DNA of 64,000 bases from Phytoseiulus persimilis (GCA_037576195.1 CM075103.1:1-64000), one strand, 5' to 3'. Shown: positions 1 through 12,152, counted from the first letter of the stretch. The notes: generated by a model not told the origin, from the sequence alone. Numbers and translations: made by a program.

Positions 1-30
1 TAGCTTAAGACTAAATTCCACAAGCATACA

Positions 31-45
31 TTAGCTCAAAGCTAA
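31..45 (+). other. Perfect 15-bp dyad TTAGCT-CAA-AGCTAA (representative)
   Basis: A six-base inverted repeat flanks a three-base centre. It is present in every 37-mer with an AGCTAA first arm, that is, hundreds of times across the window. It could fold as a very short hairpin or be a two-fold symmetric protein site; the sequence alone does not say which. Confidence 0.8.
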
Positions 46-265
46 GACTAAATTTCAGGAGCAAGCCTTAGCCTGAGGCGAATTTTCAGAAGCATGCCTC
101 AGCCTAAGACTAAATTCCACAAGCATACATTAGCTCAAGGCTAAGACTAAATTTCAGAAGCATACATTAGCTCAACGCTAAGACTAAATTTCAGAAGCAT
201 GCCTTAGCCTGAGGCGAATTTTCAGAAGCATGCCTCAGCCTAAGACTAAATTTCAGAAGCATGCC

Positions 266-296
266 TTAGCCTGAGGCGAATTTTCAGAAGCAAACA
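266..296 (+). repeat. Reference copy of the 31-bp monomer, TTAGCC...GGCGAA type
   Basis: It reads left arm TTAGCC, spacer TGA, right arm GGCGAA and linker TTTTCAGAAGCAAACA (more usually ending GCATGCC). The right arm carries a CpG, and the linker starts with four T instead of ATTT or ATTC. A TAA-spacer form, TTAGCC-TAA-GGCGAA, also occurs (for example near 1,334). This subtype is much commoner left of 42.2 kb than in the right-hand domain. Confidence 0.93.
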
Positions 297-577
297 TCAG
301 CTCAACGCTAAGACCAAATTTCAGAAGCATACGTTAGCTCGAAGCTAAGACTAAATTTCGAAAACAGCCAACCTTAGCACAAGGCTGAGGCTAATTTTCA
401 GAAGCATGCCTTAGCTTAAGACTAAATTCCACAAGCATACATTAGCTTAAAGCTAAGACTAAATTTCAGGAGCAAGCCCTAGCCTGAGGCGAATTTTCAG
501 AAGCATGCCTCAGCCTAAGACTAAATTCCACAAGCATACATTAGCTCAACGCTAAGACCAAATTTCAGAAGCATACA

Positions 578-614
578 TTAGCTCAACGCTAAGACTAAAT
601 TTCAGAAGCATACA
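578..614 (+). repeat. Reference copy of the 37-bp monomer (two right arms)
   Basis: This is a clean example of the commonest long monomer. It reads left arm TTAGCT, spacer CAA, right arm CGCTAA, second right arm GACTAA and linker ATTTCAGAAGCATACA, and the next monomer starts immediately at 615. Across the window the first right arm varies (AGCTAA, CGCTAA, GGCTAA), while GACTAA and the linker are stable. The 37-mer is the 31-mer plus exactly one 6-nt arm. Confidence 0.95.
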
Positions 615-1219
615 TTAGCTCAACGCTAAGACTAAATTTCAGAAGCATGCCTTAGCCTGAGGCGAATTTTCAGAAGCATGCCTCAGCCTGAGACTAAATT
701 TCAGAAGCATGCCTTAGCCTGAGGCGAATTTTCAGAAGCATGCCTCAGCCTAAGACTAAATTCCACAAGCATACATTAGCTCAAGGCTAAGACTAAATTT
801 CAGAAGCATACATTAGCTCGAAGCTAAGACTGAATTTCAGAAGCATGCCTTAGCCTAAGACTAAATTCCACAAGCATACATTAGCCTAAGGCGAACTTTC
901 AGAAACATGCTTTAGCTTAAGACTAAATTCGACAAGCATACATTAGCTCAAGGCTAAGACTAAATTTTCAGAAGCATGCCTTAGCCTAAGACTAAATTTC
1001 AGAAGCATGCCTTAGCCTAAGACTAAATTTCAGAAGCAAGCCTTAGCCTAAGACTGAATTCCACAAGCATACATTAGCTCAAAGCTAAGACTAAATTTCA
1101 GAAGCATACCTTAGCTTAAGACTAAATTCCACAAGTATACATTAGCTCAAGGCTAAGGCTAAATTTCAAAAACAGCCAACCTCAGCTCAAGGCTAAGGCT
1201 GAATTCCAAAAACCGCCCA

Positions 1220-1238
1220 CCTTAGCTCAAGGCTAAGG
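1220..1238 (+). other. 7-bp-stem dyad in 40-mers, CCTTAGC and GCTAAGG
   Basis: In 40-mers the dyad grows to seven pairs around TCAAG, because CC before the left arm pairs with GG of the second right arm. It repeats every 40 bp within each run of 40-mers that has CCTTAGCT; copies with CCTCAGCT lose one pair. Confidence 0.75.
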
Positions 1239-1261
1239 CTAAATTTCAAAAACAGCCAACC
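1222..1261 (+). repeat. Reference copy of the 40-bp monomer
   Basis: It reads TTAGCT, CAA, GGCTAA, GGCTAA and a 19-nt linker ATTTCAAAAACAGCCAACC; the next copy starts at 1262. It differs from the 37-mer by a linker that is 3 nt longer and of different sequence (CAAAAACAGCCAACC replacing CAGAAGCATACA). The arm pair with flanking CC and GG makes a 7-bp dyad, CCTTAGC and GCTAAGG around TCAAG (for example 1220-1238). These monomers form short homogeneous runs of 3-4, unlike the mixed 31/37 stretches. Confidence 0.93.
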
Positions 1262-2914
1262 TTAGCTCAAGGCTAAGGCTAAATTTCAAAAACAGCACAC
1301 CTCAGCTCAAGGCTAAGGCTAATTTTCAGAAGCATGCCCTAGCCTAAGGCGAATTTTCAGAAGCATGCCCTAGCCCAAGACTAAATTCCACAAGCATACA
1401 TTAGCTCAAAGCTAAGACTAAATTTCAGAAGCATACATTAGCTCAACGCTGAGACTAAATTTCAAAAACAGCCAACCTCAGCTCAAGGCTAAGGCTAAAT
1501 TTCAAAAACAGCCAACCTTAGCTCAAGGCTAAGGCTAAATTTCAAAAACAGCCAGCCTTAGCTCAAGGCTAAGGCTAAATTTCAAAAACAGCCAACCTCA
1601 GCTCAAGGCTAAGGCTAATTTTCAGAAGCATGCCCTAGCCTAAGGCGAATTTTCAGAAGCATGCCTTAGCCCAAGACTGAATTCCACAAGCATACATTAG
1701 CTCAAAGCTAAGACTAAATTTCAGAAGCATACCTTAGCTTAAGACTAAATTCCACAAGTATACATTAGCTCAAGGCTAAGGCTAAATTTCAAAAACAGCC
1801 AACCTCAGCTCAAGGCTAAGGCTAAATTTCAAAAACCGCCCACCTTAGCTCAAGGCTAAGGCTAAATTTCAAAAACAGCCAACCTTAGCTCAAGGCTAAG
1901 GCTAAATTTCAAAAACAGCCAACCTCAGCTCAAGGCTAAGGCTAATTTTCAGAGGCATGCCCTAGCCTAAGGCGAATTTTCAGAAGCATGCCTTAGCCCA
2001 AGACTAAATTCCACAAGCATACATTAGCTCAAAGCTAAGACTAAATTTCAGAAGCATACATTAGCTCAACGCTAAGACTAAATTTCAAAAACAGCCAACC
2101 TCAGCTCAAGGCTAAGGCTAAATTTCAAAAACAGCCAACCTTAGCTCAAGGCTAAGGCTAAATTTCAAAAACAGCCAACCTTAGCTCAAGGCTAAGGCTA
2201 AATTTCAAAAACAGCCAACCTCAGCTCAAGGCTAAGGCTAATTTTCAGAAGCATGCCCTAGCCTAAGGCGAATTTTCAGAAGCATGCCTTAGCCCAAGAC
2301 TGAATTCCACAAGCATACATTAGCTCAAAGCTAAGACTAAATTTCAGAAGCATACCTTAGCTTAAGACTAAATTCCACAAGTATACATTAGCTCAAGGCT
2401 AAGGCTAAATTTCAAAAACAGCCAACCTCAGCTCAAGGCTAAGGCTAAATTTCAAAAACAGCCAACCTTAGCTCAAGGCTAAGGCTAAATTTCAAAAACA
2501 GCCAACCTTAGCTCAAGGCTAAGGCTAAATTTCAAAAACAGCCAACCTCAGCTCAAGGCTAAGGCGCATTTTCAGACGCATGCCTTAGCCCAAAACTAAA
2601 TTCCACAAGTATACATTAGGTCAAGGCTGAATTCCACAAGCATACATTAGCTTCAGGCTAAGACCAAATTTCAGAAGCATACATTAACTCAAAGCTAAGA
2701 CTAAATTTCAGAAGCATGCCTTAGCCCAAACCTAAATTCCACAAGCATACATTAGCTCAAGGCTAAATTCCACAAGCATACATTAGCTTCGGGCTAAGAC
2801 TAAATTTCAGAAGCATACATTAGCTCAAAGCTAAGACTAAATTTCAGAAGCATGCCTTAGCCCAAGACTAAATTCCACAAGCATACATTAGCTTAAGGCT
2901 AAGACTAAATTTCA

Positions 2915-4382
2915 GAAGCATACATTAGCTCAAAGCTAAGACTGAATTTCAGAAGCATGCCTTAGCCCAAGACTAAATTCCACAAGCATACATTAGCTCA
3001 ACGCTAAGACTAAATTTCAGAAGCAAGCCTTAGCCCAAGACTGAATTCCACAAGCATACATTAGCTCAAAGCTGAGGCGAATTTTCAGAAGCATGCCTTG
3101 GCCGAAGGCGAATTTTCAGAAGCATGCCTTAGCCTAAGACTAAATTCCACAAGCATACATTAGCTCAACGCTAAGACCAAATTTCAGAAGCATGCCTTAG
3201 CCCAAGACTGAATTCCACAAGCATACATTAGCTCAACGCTAAGACCAAATTTCAGAAGCATACATTAGCTCAACGCTAAGACTGAATTTTCAGAAGCATG
3301 CCTTAGCCTGAGGCGAATTTTCAGAAGCGTGCCTCAGCCTGAGACTAAATTCCACAAGCAAACATTAGCTCAACGCTAAGACTAAATTTCAGGAGCATGC
3401 CTTAGCCTGAGGCTAAATTCCACAAGCATACATTAGCTCAACGCTAAGACTAAATTTCAGAAGCATGCCTTAGCCCAAGACTAAATTCCACAAGCATACA
3501 TCAGCTCAAAGCTAAGACTAAATTTCGAAAACAGCCAACCTTAGCTCAAGGCTGAGGCTAATTTTCAGAAGCATGCCTTAGCTTAAGACTAAATTCCACA
3601 AGCATACATTAGCTCAACGCTAAGGCTAAATTTCAGAAGCATACATTAGCTCAAAGCTAAGACTGAATTTCAGAAGCATGCCTTAGCCCAAGACTAAATT
3701 CCACAAGCATACATTAGCTCAACGCTAAGACTAAATTTCAGAAGCAAGCCTTAGCCCAAGACTGAATTCCACAAGCATACATTAGCTCAAAGCTGAGGCG
3801 AATTTTCAGAAGCATGCCTTGGCCGAAGGCGAATTTTCAGAAGCATGCCTTAGCCTAAGACTAAATTCTACAAGCATACATTAGCTCAACGCTAAGACCA
3901 AATTTCAGAAGCATGCCTTAGCCCAAGACTAAATTCCACAAGCATACATTAGCTCAACGCTAAGACCAAATTTCAGAAGCATACATTAGCTCAACGCTAA
4001 GACTGAATTTTCAGAAGCATGCCTTAGCCTGAGGCGAATTTTCAGAAGCGTGCCTCAGCCTGAGACTGAATTCCACAAGCAAACATTAGCTCAACGCTAA
4101 GACTAAATTTCAGGAGCATGCCTTAGCCTGAGGCTAAATTCCACAAGCATACATTAGCTCAACGCTAAGACTAAATTTCAGAAGCATGCCTTAGCCCAAG
4201 ACTAAATTCCACAAGCATACATCAGCTCAAAGCTAAGACTAAATTTCGAAAACAGCCAACCTTAGCTCAAGGCTGAGGCTAATTTTCAGAAGCATGCCTT
4301 AGCTTAAGACTAAATTCCACAAGCATACATTAGCTCAACGCTAAGGCTAAATTTCAGAAGCATACATTAGCTCAAAGCTAAG
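2915..4382 (+). repeat. 721-bp tandem pair
   Basis: Anchors repeat 721 bp apart: GCTGAGGCG at 3071 and 3792, GCGTGCCTCAG at 3327 and 4048, and ACTGAATTTCAG at 2941 and 3662. The two copies differ by a few single bases. The same pair exists at about 14,988-16,455 in the next block copy, so it is older than that block duplication. Confidence 0.85.
3683..3713 (+). repeat. Reference copy of the 31-bp monomer, TTAGCC...GACTAA type
   Basis: It reads left arm TTAGCC, spacer CAA, single right arm GACTAA and linker ATTCCACAAGCATACA, followed directly by the next TTAGCT at 3714. It is usually preceded by a linker ending in GCATGCC, which contains an SphI site. With the 37-mer it makes the 68-bp dimer that is the commonest pairing, especially right of 42 kb. 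The A-to-G variant TGAATTCC in the linker creates an EcoRI site in many copies. Confidence 0.95.
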
Positions 4383-6051
4383 ACTAAATGCCAGAAGCAT
4401 GCCTTAGCCCAATACTAAATTCCACAAGCAAACATCAGCTCAACGCTAAGACCAAATTTCAGAAGCATACATTAGCTCGAAGCTAAGACTAAATTTCGAA
4501 AACAGCGGACCTTAGCTCAAGGCTGAGGCTAATTTTCAGGAGCATGCCTTAGCCCAAGACTAAATTCCACAAGCATACATTAGCTCAACGCTAAGACCAA
4601 ATTTCAGAAGCATACATTAGCTCAACGCTAAGACTGAATTTTCAGAAGCATGCCTTAGCCTGAGGCGAATTTTCAGAAGCGTGCCTCAGCCTGAGACTAA
4701 ATTCCACAAGCAAACATTAGCTCAACGCTAAGACTAAATTTCAGGAGCATGCCTTAGCCTGAGGCTAAATTCCACAAGCATACATTAGCTCAACGCTAAG
4801 ACTAAATTTCAGAAGCATGCCTTAGCCCAAGACTAAATTCCACAAGCATACATCAGCTCAAAGCTAAGACTAAATTTCGAAAACAGCCAACCTTAGCTCA
4901 AGGCTGAGGCTAATTTTCAGAAGCATGCCTTAGCTTAAGACTAAATTCCACAAGCATACATTAGCTCAACGCTAAGGCTGAATTCCAGAAGCATACATTA
5001 GCTCAAAGCTAAGACTAAATGCCAGAAGCATGCCTTAGCCCAATACTAAATTCCACAAGCAAACATCAGCTCAACGCTAAGACCAAATTTCAGAAGCATA
5101 CATTAGCTCGAAGCTAAGACTAAATTTCGAAAACAGCCAACCTTAGCTCAAGGCTGAGGCTAATTTGCAGGAGCATGCCTTAGCTTAAGACTAAATTCCA
5201 CAAGCATACATTAGCTCAACGCTAAGGCTAAATTTCAGAAGCATACATTAGCTCAAAGCTAAGACTAAATGCCAGAAGCATGCCTTAGCCCAATACTAAA
5301 TTCCACAAGCAAACATCAGCTCAACGCTAAGACCAAATTTCAGAAGCATACATTAGCTCGAAGCTAAGACTAAATTTCGAAAACAGCGGACCTTAGCTCA
5401 AGGCTGAGGCTAATTTTCAGGAGCATGCCTTAGCCCAAGACTAAATTCCACAAGCATACATTAGCTCAACGCTAAGACCAAATTTCAGAAGCATACATTA
5501 GCTCAACGCTAAGACTGAATTTTCAGAAGCATGCCTTAGCCTGAGGCGAATTTTCAGAAGCGTGCCTCAGCCTGAGACTAAATTCCACAAGCAAACATTA
5601 GCTCAACGCTAAGACTAAATTTCAGGAGCATGCCTTAGCCTGAGGCTAAATTCCACAAGCATACATTAGCTCAACGCTAAGACTAAATTTCAGAAGCATG
5701 CCTTAGCCCAAGACTAAATTCCACAAGCATACATCAGCTCAAAGCTAAGACTAAATTTCGAAAACAGCCAACCTTAGCTCAAGGCTGAGGCTAATTTTCA
5801 GAAGCATGCCTTAGCTTAAGACTAAATTCCACAAGCATACATTAGCTCAACGCTAAGGCTGAATTCCAGAAGCATACATTAGCTCAAAGCTAAGACTAAA
5901 TGCCAGAAGCATGCCTTAGCCCAATACTAAATTCCACAAGCAAACATCAGCTCAACGCTAAGACCAAATTTCAGAAGCATACATTAGCTCGAAGCTAAGA
6001 CTAAATTTCGAAAACAGCCAACCTTAGCTCAAGGCTGAGGCTAATTTGCAG
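4290..6051 (+). repeat. 881-bp tandem pair
   Basis: Anchors lie 881 bp apart: AATGCCAG at 4387 and 5268 and again at 5018 and 5899, CAGCGGA at 4503 and 5384, and GCGTGCCTCAG at 4679 and 5560. The corresponding block from 14,644 has only one unit here, and it continues from TAATTTGCAGG at 17,233, matching 6,042. The pair is therefore younger than the block duplication, or one unit was lost there. Confidence 0.85.
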
Positions 6052-7080
6052 GAGCATGCCTTAGCTTAAGACTAAATTCCACAAGCATACATTAGCTCAA
6101 CGCTAAGACTAAATTTCAGAAGCATACATCAGCCTGAGGCAAATTTTCAGAAGCATGCCTCAGCCTAAGACTAAATTCCACAAGCATACATTAGCTTAAG
6201 GCTAAGACCAAATTTCAGAAGCATACATTAGCTCAAAGCTAAGACTAAATTTCAGGAGCATGCCTTAGCCCAAGACTAAATTCCACAAGCATACATTAGC
6301 TTAAGGCTAAGACTGAATTTCAGAAGCATGCCTTAGCCTGAGGCGAATTTTCAGAAGCATGCTTCAGCCCAAAACTAAATTCCATAAGCATACATTAGCT
6401 CAAGGCTGAATTCCACAAGCATACATTAGCTTCAGGCTAAGACTAAATTTCAGAAGCATACATTAGCTCAAAGCTGAGACTAAATTTCAGAAGCATGCCT
6501 TAGCCTGAGGCGAATTTTCAGAAGCATGCCTCAGCCTAAGACTAAATTCCACAAGCCTACATTAGCTCAACGCTAAGACTAAATTTCAGAAGCATACATC
6601 AGCTCAACGCTAAGACTAAATTTCAGAAGCATGCCTTAGCCTGAGGCGAATTTTCAGAAGCAGCACTCAGCCTAAGACTAAATTTCAGAAGCATGCCTTA
6701 GCCTGAGGCGGATTTTCAGAAGCATGCCTCAGCCTAAGACTAAATTCCACAAGCATACATTAGCTTAAGGCTAAGACCAAATTTCAGAAGCACACATTAG
6801 CTCAAAGCTTAGACCAAATTTCAGAAGCATGCCTTAGCCCAAGACTAAATTCCACAAGCATACATTAGCTTAAGGCTAAGACTGAATTTCAGAAGCATGC
6901 CTTAGCCTGAGGCGAATTTTCAGAAGCATGCCTTAGCCCAAAACTAAATTCCATAAGCATACATTAGCTCAAGGCTAAATTCCACAAGCATACATTAGCT
7001 TCAGGCTAAGACTAAATTTCAGAAGCATACATTAGCTCAAAGCTAAGACTCAATTTCAGAAGCATGCCTTAGCCCAAGAC

Positions 7081-8600
7081 TAAATTTCAGAAGCATACAT
7101 CAGCTCGAAGCTGAGACTAAATTTCAGAAGCATACATCAGCTCGAAGCTGAGACTAAATTTCAGAAGCATACCTCAGCCTAAGACTAAATTCCACAAGCA
7201 TACATTAGCTTAAGGCTAAGACTAAATTTCAGAAGCATACATTAGCTCAAAGCTAAGACTAAATTTCAGAAGCATACATTAGCTCGAAGATAAGACTAAA
7301 TTTCAGAAGCAAGCCATAGCCTAAGGCTAATTTTCAGAAGCATGCCTTAGTCTAAGACTAAATTCCACAAGCTTACATTAGCTCAACACTAAGACTGAAT
7401 TTAAGAAGCATACATTAGCTCAAAGCTAAGACTAAATTCCAGAAGCATGCCTTAGCCCAAGACATAATTCCACAAGCATACATTAGCTCAACGCTAAGAC
7501 TAAATTTCAGAAGCATGCCTTAGCCCAAGACTAAATTCCACAAGCATGCATTAGCTCAAGGCTAAATTCCACGGGCATACATTAGCTCAAGGCTAAGACT
7601 AAATTTCAGAAGCATACATTAGCTCAAAGCTAAGACTGAATTTCAGAAGCATGCCTCAGCCCAAGACTGAATTCCACAAGCATACATTAGCTTAAGGCTG
7701 AGACTAAATTTCAGAAGCATACATTAGCTCAAAGCTGAGACTAAATTTCAGAAGCATGCCCCAGCCTAAGACTAAATTCCACAAGCATACATTAGCTTAA
7801 GGCTGAGACTAAATTTCAGAAGCATACATTAGCTCAAAGCTAAGACTGAATTTCAGAAGCATGCCTTAGCCCAAGACCAAATTCTACAAGCCTACATTAG
7901 CTCAACGCTGAGACTAAATTTCAGAAGCATGCCTTAGACCAAGACTAAATTCCACAAGCATACATTAGCTCACAGCTAAGACTAAATTCCAGAAGCATAC
8001 ATTAGCTCAAAGCTAAGACTAAATTTCAGAAGCATGCCTTAGCCCAAGACTAAATTCCACAAGCATACATTAGCTTGAGGCTGAGACTAAATTTCAGAAG
8101 CATACATTAGCTCAAAGCTAAGACTGAATTTCAGAAGCATGCCTTAGCCCAAGACTAAATTCCACAAGCATACATTAGCTCAACGCTAAGACTAAATTCC
8201 AGAAGCATGCCTTAGCCTGAGGCGAATTTTCAGAAGCATGCCTTAGCCCAAAACTAAATTCCACAAGCATACATTAGCTCAAGGCTAAATTCCACAAGCA
8301 TACATTAGCTCAAGTTTAAATTCCACAAGCATACATTAGCTCAAGGCTAAATTCCACAAGCATACATTAGCTCAAGTTTAAATTCCACAAGCATACATTA
8401 GCTCAAGGCTAAGACTAAATTTCAGAAGCATACATTAGCTCAAAGCTAAGACTAAATTTCAGAAGCATGCCTTAGCCCGAAACTAAATTCCACAAGCATA
8501 CATTAGCTCAAGGCTAAATTCCACAAGCATACATTAGCTTCAGGCTAAGACTAAATTTCAGAAGCATACATTAGCTCAAAGCTAAGACTGAATTCCAGAA
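7081..8600 (+). repeat. 31/37-bp stretch, largely without a long-range copy in the left domain
   Basis: After 7,080 the match to 18,272 onward stops. The stretch opens with a 37-bp duplication (CATCAGCTCGAAGCTGAG twice near 7,110-7,150) and holds the rare perfect dyad TTAGTC-TAA-GACTAA at 7347-7361. The part from about 7,300 to 7,930 matches about 30,750-31,380 at offset 23,445 (anchors GAATTTAAG at 7397 and 30842, ACCAAATTCTACAAG at 7876 and 31321). It ends with the 62-bp dimers at 8274-8397. Confidence 0.8.
8274..8397 (+). repeat. Four 31-bp monomers in a row with alternating right arms (62-bp dimer x2)
   Basis: Four consecutive single-arm monomers start at 8274, 8305, 8336 and 8367. Each has TTAGCT, CAA, one right arm and linker ATTCCACAAGCATACA. 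The right arm alternates GGCTAA, GTTTAA, GGCTAA, GTTTAA, so the true unit is a 62-bp dimer repeated twice. The GTTTAA arm is rare elsewhere, so this looks like a small local duplication. Confidence 0.9.
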
Positions 8601-9992
8601 GCATGCCTTAGCCCAAGACTAAATTCCACAAGCATACACTAGCTCAACGCTAAGACTAAATTTCAGAAGCAAGCCTTAGCCTGAGACTGAATTCCACAAG
8701 CATACATAAGCTCAAAGCTAAGGCGAATTTTCAGAAGCATGCCTTGGCCTAAGGCGAATTTTCAGAAGCATGCCTTAGCCTAAGACTAAATTCCACAAGC
8801 ATACATTAGCCTAAGGCGAACTTTCAGAAACATGCTTTAGCTTAAGACTAAATTCGACAAGCATACATTAGCTCAAGGCTAAGACTAAATTTTCAGAAGC
8901 ATGCCTTAGCTCAAGGCTAAGACTAAATTTTCAGAAGCATGCCTTAGCCTAAGACTAAATTTCAGAAGCATGCCTTAGCCTAAGACTAAATTTCAGAAGC
9001 AAGCCTTAGCCTAAGACTGAATTCCACAAGCAAGCCTTAGCCTAAGACTGAATTCCACAAGCATACATTAGCTCAAAGCTAAGACTAAATTTCAGAAGCA
9101 TACCTTAGCTTAAGACTAAATTCCAAAAGCATACATTAGCTCAAGGCTAAGGCTAAATTTCAAAAACAGCCAACCTCAGCTCAAGGCTAAGGCTAAATTT
9201 CAAAAACAGCCAACCTGAGCTCAAGGCTAAGGCTAAATTTCGAAAACAGCCAACCTCAGCTCAAGGCTAAGGCTAATTTTCAGAAGCATGCCCTAGCCTG
9301 AGGCGAATTTTCAGAAGCATGCCTTAGCCCAAGACTAAATTCCACAAGCATACATTAGCTCAACGCTGAGACTGAATTTCAGAAGCATACATTAGCTCAA
9401 CGCTAAGACTAAATTTCAGACGCATGCCTTAGCCCAAAACTAAATTCCACAAGTATACATTAGCTCAAGGCTAAATTCCACAAGCATACATTAGCTTCAG
9501 GCTAAGACTAAATTTCAGAAGCATACATTAGCTCAAAGCTAAGACTAAATTTCAGAAGCATGCCTTAGCTCAAGACTAAATTCCACAAGCATACATTAGC
9601 TTAAGGCTAAGACTAAATTTCAGAAGCATACATTAGCTCAAAGCTAAGACTGAATTTCAGAAGCATGCCTTAGCCCAAGACTAAATTCCACAAGCATACA
9701 TTAGCTCAACGCTAAGACTAAATTTCAGAAGCAAGCCTTAGCCCAAGACTGAATCCCACAAGCATACATTAGCTCAAAGCTGAGGCGAATTTTCAGAAGC
9801 ATGCCTTGGCCAAAGGCGAATTCTCAGAAGCATGCCGTAGCCTAAGACTAAATTCCACAAGCATACATTAGCTCAAGGCTAAGACCAAATTTCAGAAGCA
9901 TGCCTTAGCCCAAGACTAAATTCCACAAGCATACATTAGCTCAACGCTAAGACCAAATTTCAGAAGCATACATTAGCTCAACGCTAAGACTG
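8601..9992 (+). repeat. Mosaic stretch re-using pieces of 0.6-3.3 kb
   Basis: It contains a second version of the GAACTTTCAGAAAC segment (8,819, versus 893: offset 7,926), one run of three 40-mers at about 9,141-9,280, and then a TTCAGACGC exit near 9,416 followed by a shortened version of the 4.5-kb block start. The order of pieces resembles 0.6-1.3 kb joined to 2.57-3.3 kb, as if about 1 kb of the 623-bp HOR region had been removed. Confidence 0.78.
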
Positions 9993-12152
9993 AATTTTCA
10001 GAAGCATGCCTTAGCCTGAGGCGAATTTTCAGAAGCGTGCCTCAGCCTGAGACTAAATTCCACAAGCAAACATTAGCTCAACGCTAAGACTAAATTTCAG
10101 GAGCATGCCTTAGCCTGAGGCTAAATTCCACAAGCATACATTAGCTCAACGCTAAGACTAAATTTCAGAAGCATGCCTTAGCCCAAGACTAAATTCCACA
10201 AGCATACATCAGCTCAAAGCTAAGACTAAATTTCGAGAACAGCCAACCTTAGCTCAAGGCTGAGGCTAATTTTCAGAAGCATGCCTTAGCTTAAGACTAA
10301 ATTCCACAAGCATACATTAGCTCAACGCTAAGGCTAAATTCCAGAAGCATACATTAGCTCAAAGCTAAGACTAAATTTCAGAAGCATGCCTTAGCCCAAT
10401 ACTAAATTCCACAAGCAAACATCAGCTCAACGCTAAGACCAAATTTCAGAAGCATACGTTAGCTCGAAGCTAAGACTAAATTTCGAAAACAGCAAACCTT
10501 AGCTCAAGGCTGAGGCTAATTTTCAGAAGCATGCCTTAGCTTAAGACTAAATTCCACAAGCATACATTAGCTCAAAGCTAAGACTAAATTTCAGGAGCAA
10601 GCCTTAGCCTGAGGCGAATTTTCAGAAGCATGCCTCAGCCTAAGACTAAATTCCACAAGCATACATTAGCTCAAGGCTAAGACTAAATTTCAGAAGCATA
10701 CATTAGCTCAACGCTAAGACTAAATTTCAGAAGCATGCCTTAGCCTGAGGCGAATTTTCAGAAGCATGCCTCAGCCTAAGACTAAATTTCAGAAGCATGC
10801 CTTAGCCTGAGGCGAATTTTCAGAAGCAAACATCAGCTCAACGCTAAGACCAAATTTCAGAAGCATACGTTAGCTCGAAGCTAAGACTAAATTTCGAAAA
10901 CAGCCAACCTTAGCACAAGGCTGAGGCTAATTTTCAGAAGCATGCCTTAGCTTAAGACTAAATTCCACAAGCATACATTAGCTTAAAGCTAAGACTGAAT
11001 TTCAGGAGCAAGCCCTAGCCTGAGGCGAATTTTCAGAAGCATGCCTCAGCCTAAGACTAAATTCCACAAGCATACATTAGCTCAACGCTAAGACCAAATT
11101 TCAGAAGCATACATTAGCTCAACGCTAAGACTAAATTTCAGAAGCATACATTAGCTCAACGCTAAGACTAAATTTCAGAAGCATGCCTTAGCCTGAGGCG
11201 AATTTTCAGAAGCATGCCTCAGCCTGAGACTAAATTTCAGAAGCATGCCTTAGCCTGAGGCGAATTTTCAGAAGCATGCCTCAGCCTAAGACTAAATTCC
11301 ACAAGCATACATTAGCTCAAGGCTAAGACTAAATTTCAGAAGCATACATTAGCTCGAAGCTAAGACTGAATTTCAGAAGCATGCCTTAGCCTAAGACTAA
11401 ATTCCACAAGCATACATTAGCCTAAGGCGAACTTTCAGAAACATGCTTTAGCTTAAGACTAAATTCGACAAGCATACATTAGCTCAGGGCTAAGACTAAA
11501 TTTTCAGAAGCATGCCTTAGCCTAAGACTAAATTTCAGAAGCATGCCTTAGCCTAAGACTAAATTTCAGAAGCAAGCCTTAGCCTAAGACTGAATTCCAC
11601 AAGCATACATTAGCTCAAAGCTAAGACTAAATTTCAGAAGCATACCTTAGCTTAAGACTAAATTCCACAAGTATACATTAGCTCAAGGCTAAGGCTAAAT
11701 TTCAAAAACAGCCAACCTCAGCTCAAGGCTAAGGCTGAATTCCAAAAACCGCCCACCTTAGCTCAAGGCTAAGGCTAAATTTCAAAAACAGCCAACCTTA
11801 GCTCAAGGCTAAGGCTAAATTTCAAAAACAGCACACCTCAGCTCAAGGCTAAGGCTAATTTTCAGAAGCATGCCCTAGCCTAAGGCGAATTTTCAGAAGC
11901 ATGCCTTAGCCCAAGACTAAATTCCACAAGCATACATTAGCTCAAAGCTAAGACTAAATTTCAGAAGCATACATTAGCTCAACGCTGAGACTAAATTTCA
12001 AAAACAGCCAACCTCAGCTCAAGGCTAAGGCTAAATTTCAAAAACAGCCAACCTTAGCTCAAGGCTAAGGCTAAATTTCAAAAACAGCCAGCCTTAGCTC
12101 AAGGCTAAGGCTAAATTTCAAAAACAGCCAACCTCAGCTCAAGGCTAAGGCT
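9993..12152 (+). repeat. 2,160-bp tandem pair, copy 1
   Basis: This copy and the next (12,153-14,312) are collinear at offset 2,160 from AATTTTCAGAAGC (9,993 and 12,153). By eye I found only three differences: 10,415 G versus 12,575 C, 10,997 G versus 13,157 A, and 11,487 G versus 13,647 A. The part from 10,537 also matches the window start (offset 10,536), including two runs of 40-mers at about 11,700-11,865 and 12,000-12,150. This is among the youngest long duplications in the window. Confidence 0.92.

Larger units (their letters stand above)
1..1160 (+). repeat. Mixed 31/37-bp stretch, left edge
   Basis: This is a mixture of 37-mers, GACTAA-type 31-mers and GGCGAA-type 31-mers with no simple short period. 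The same order of variants recurs at offset 10,536 (from 10,537) and offset 12,696 (from 12,697). A marker is GAACTTTCAGAAAC at 893, found again at 8,819, 11,429 and 13,589. The 37-mers with CAACGC between 541 and 650 form a short homogeneous run. Confidence 0.88.
1161..2570 (+). repeat. Five runs of 40-bp monomers in a 623-bp higher-order repeat
   Basis: Runs of four 40-mers alternate with short 31/37-bp connectors. Using the CTCAG that opens each run as an anchor, runs lie at 1181, 1477, 1804, 2100 and 2427, so intervals alternate 296, 327, 296, 327 bp and the true HOR unit is 623 bp. Within a run the left arm alternates between CCTCAGCT and CCTTAGCT. The 327-bp connector carries an extra ACAAGTATACATTAG copy. 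The last run exits through GGCGCATTTTCAGACGC at about 2,564. Confidence 0.9.
2571..7080 (+). repeat. 4.5-kb block, first of four copies
   Basis: It starts at TTCAGACGCATGCC (2571). The same ordered series of variants recurs from about 14,644 (offset 12,073), 21,190 (offset 18,619) and 34,649 (a further 13,459). It holds nested pairs: a 721-bp pair (about 2,915-3,635 and 3,636-4,382) and an 881-bp pair (about 4,290-5,170 and 5,171-6,051). Markers inside are ACTAAATGCCAG at 4384, 5015, 5265 and 5896, and CAGCGGA at 4503 and 5384. The 14.6-kb copy has only one unit where this one has the 881-bp pair. Confidence 0.85.

Noticed and set aside
1161-2570. Tandem-repeat protein gene in the 40-mer runs
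   Set aside because: 40 is not a multiple of 3 and neither are 31, 34 or 37, so frames rotate. TAA and TAG in TTAGCT and GCTAA close all frames on both strands within a few monomers.
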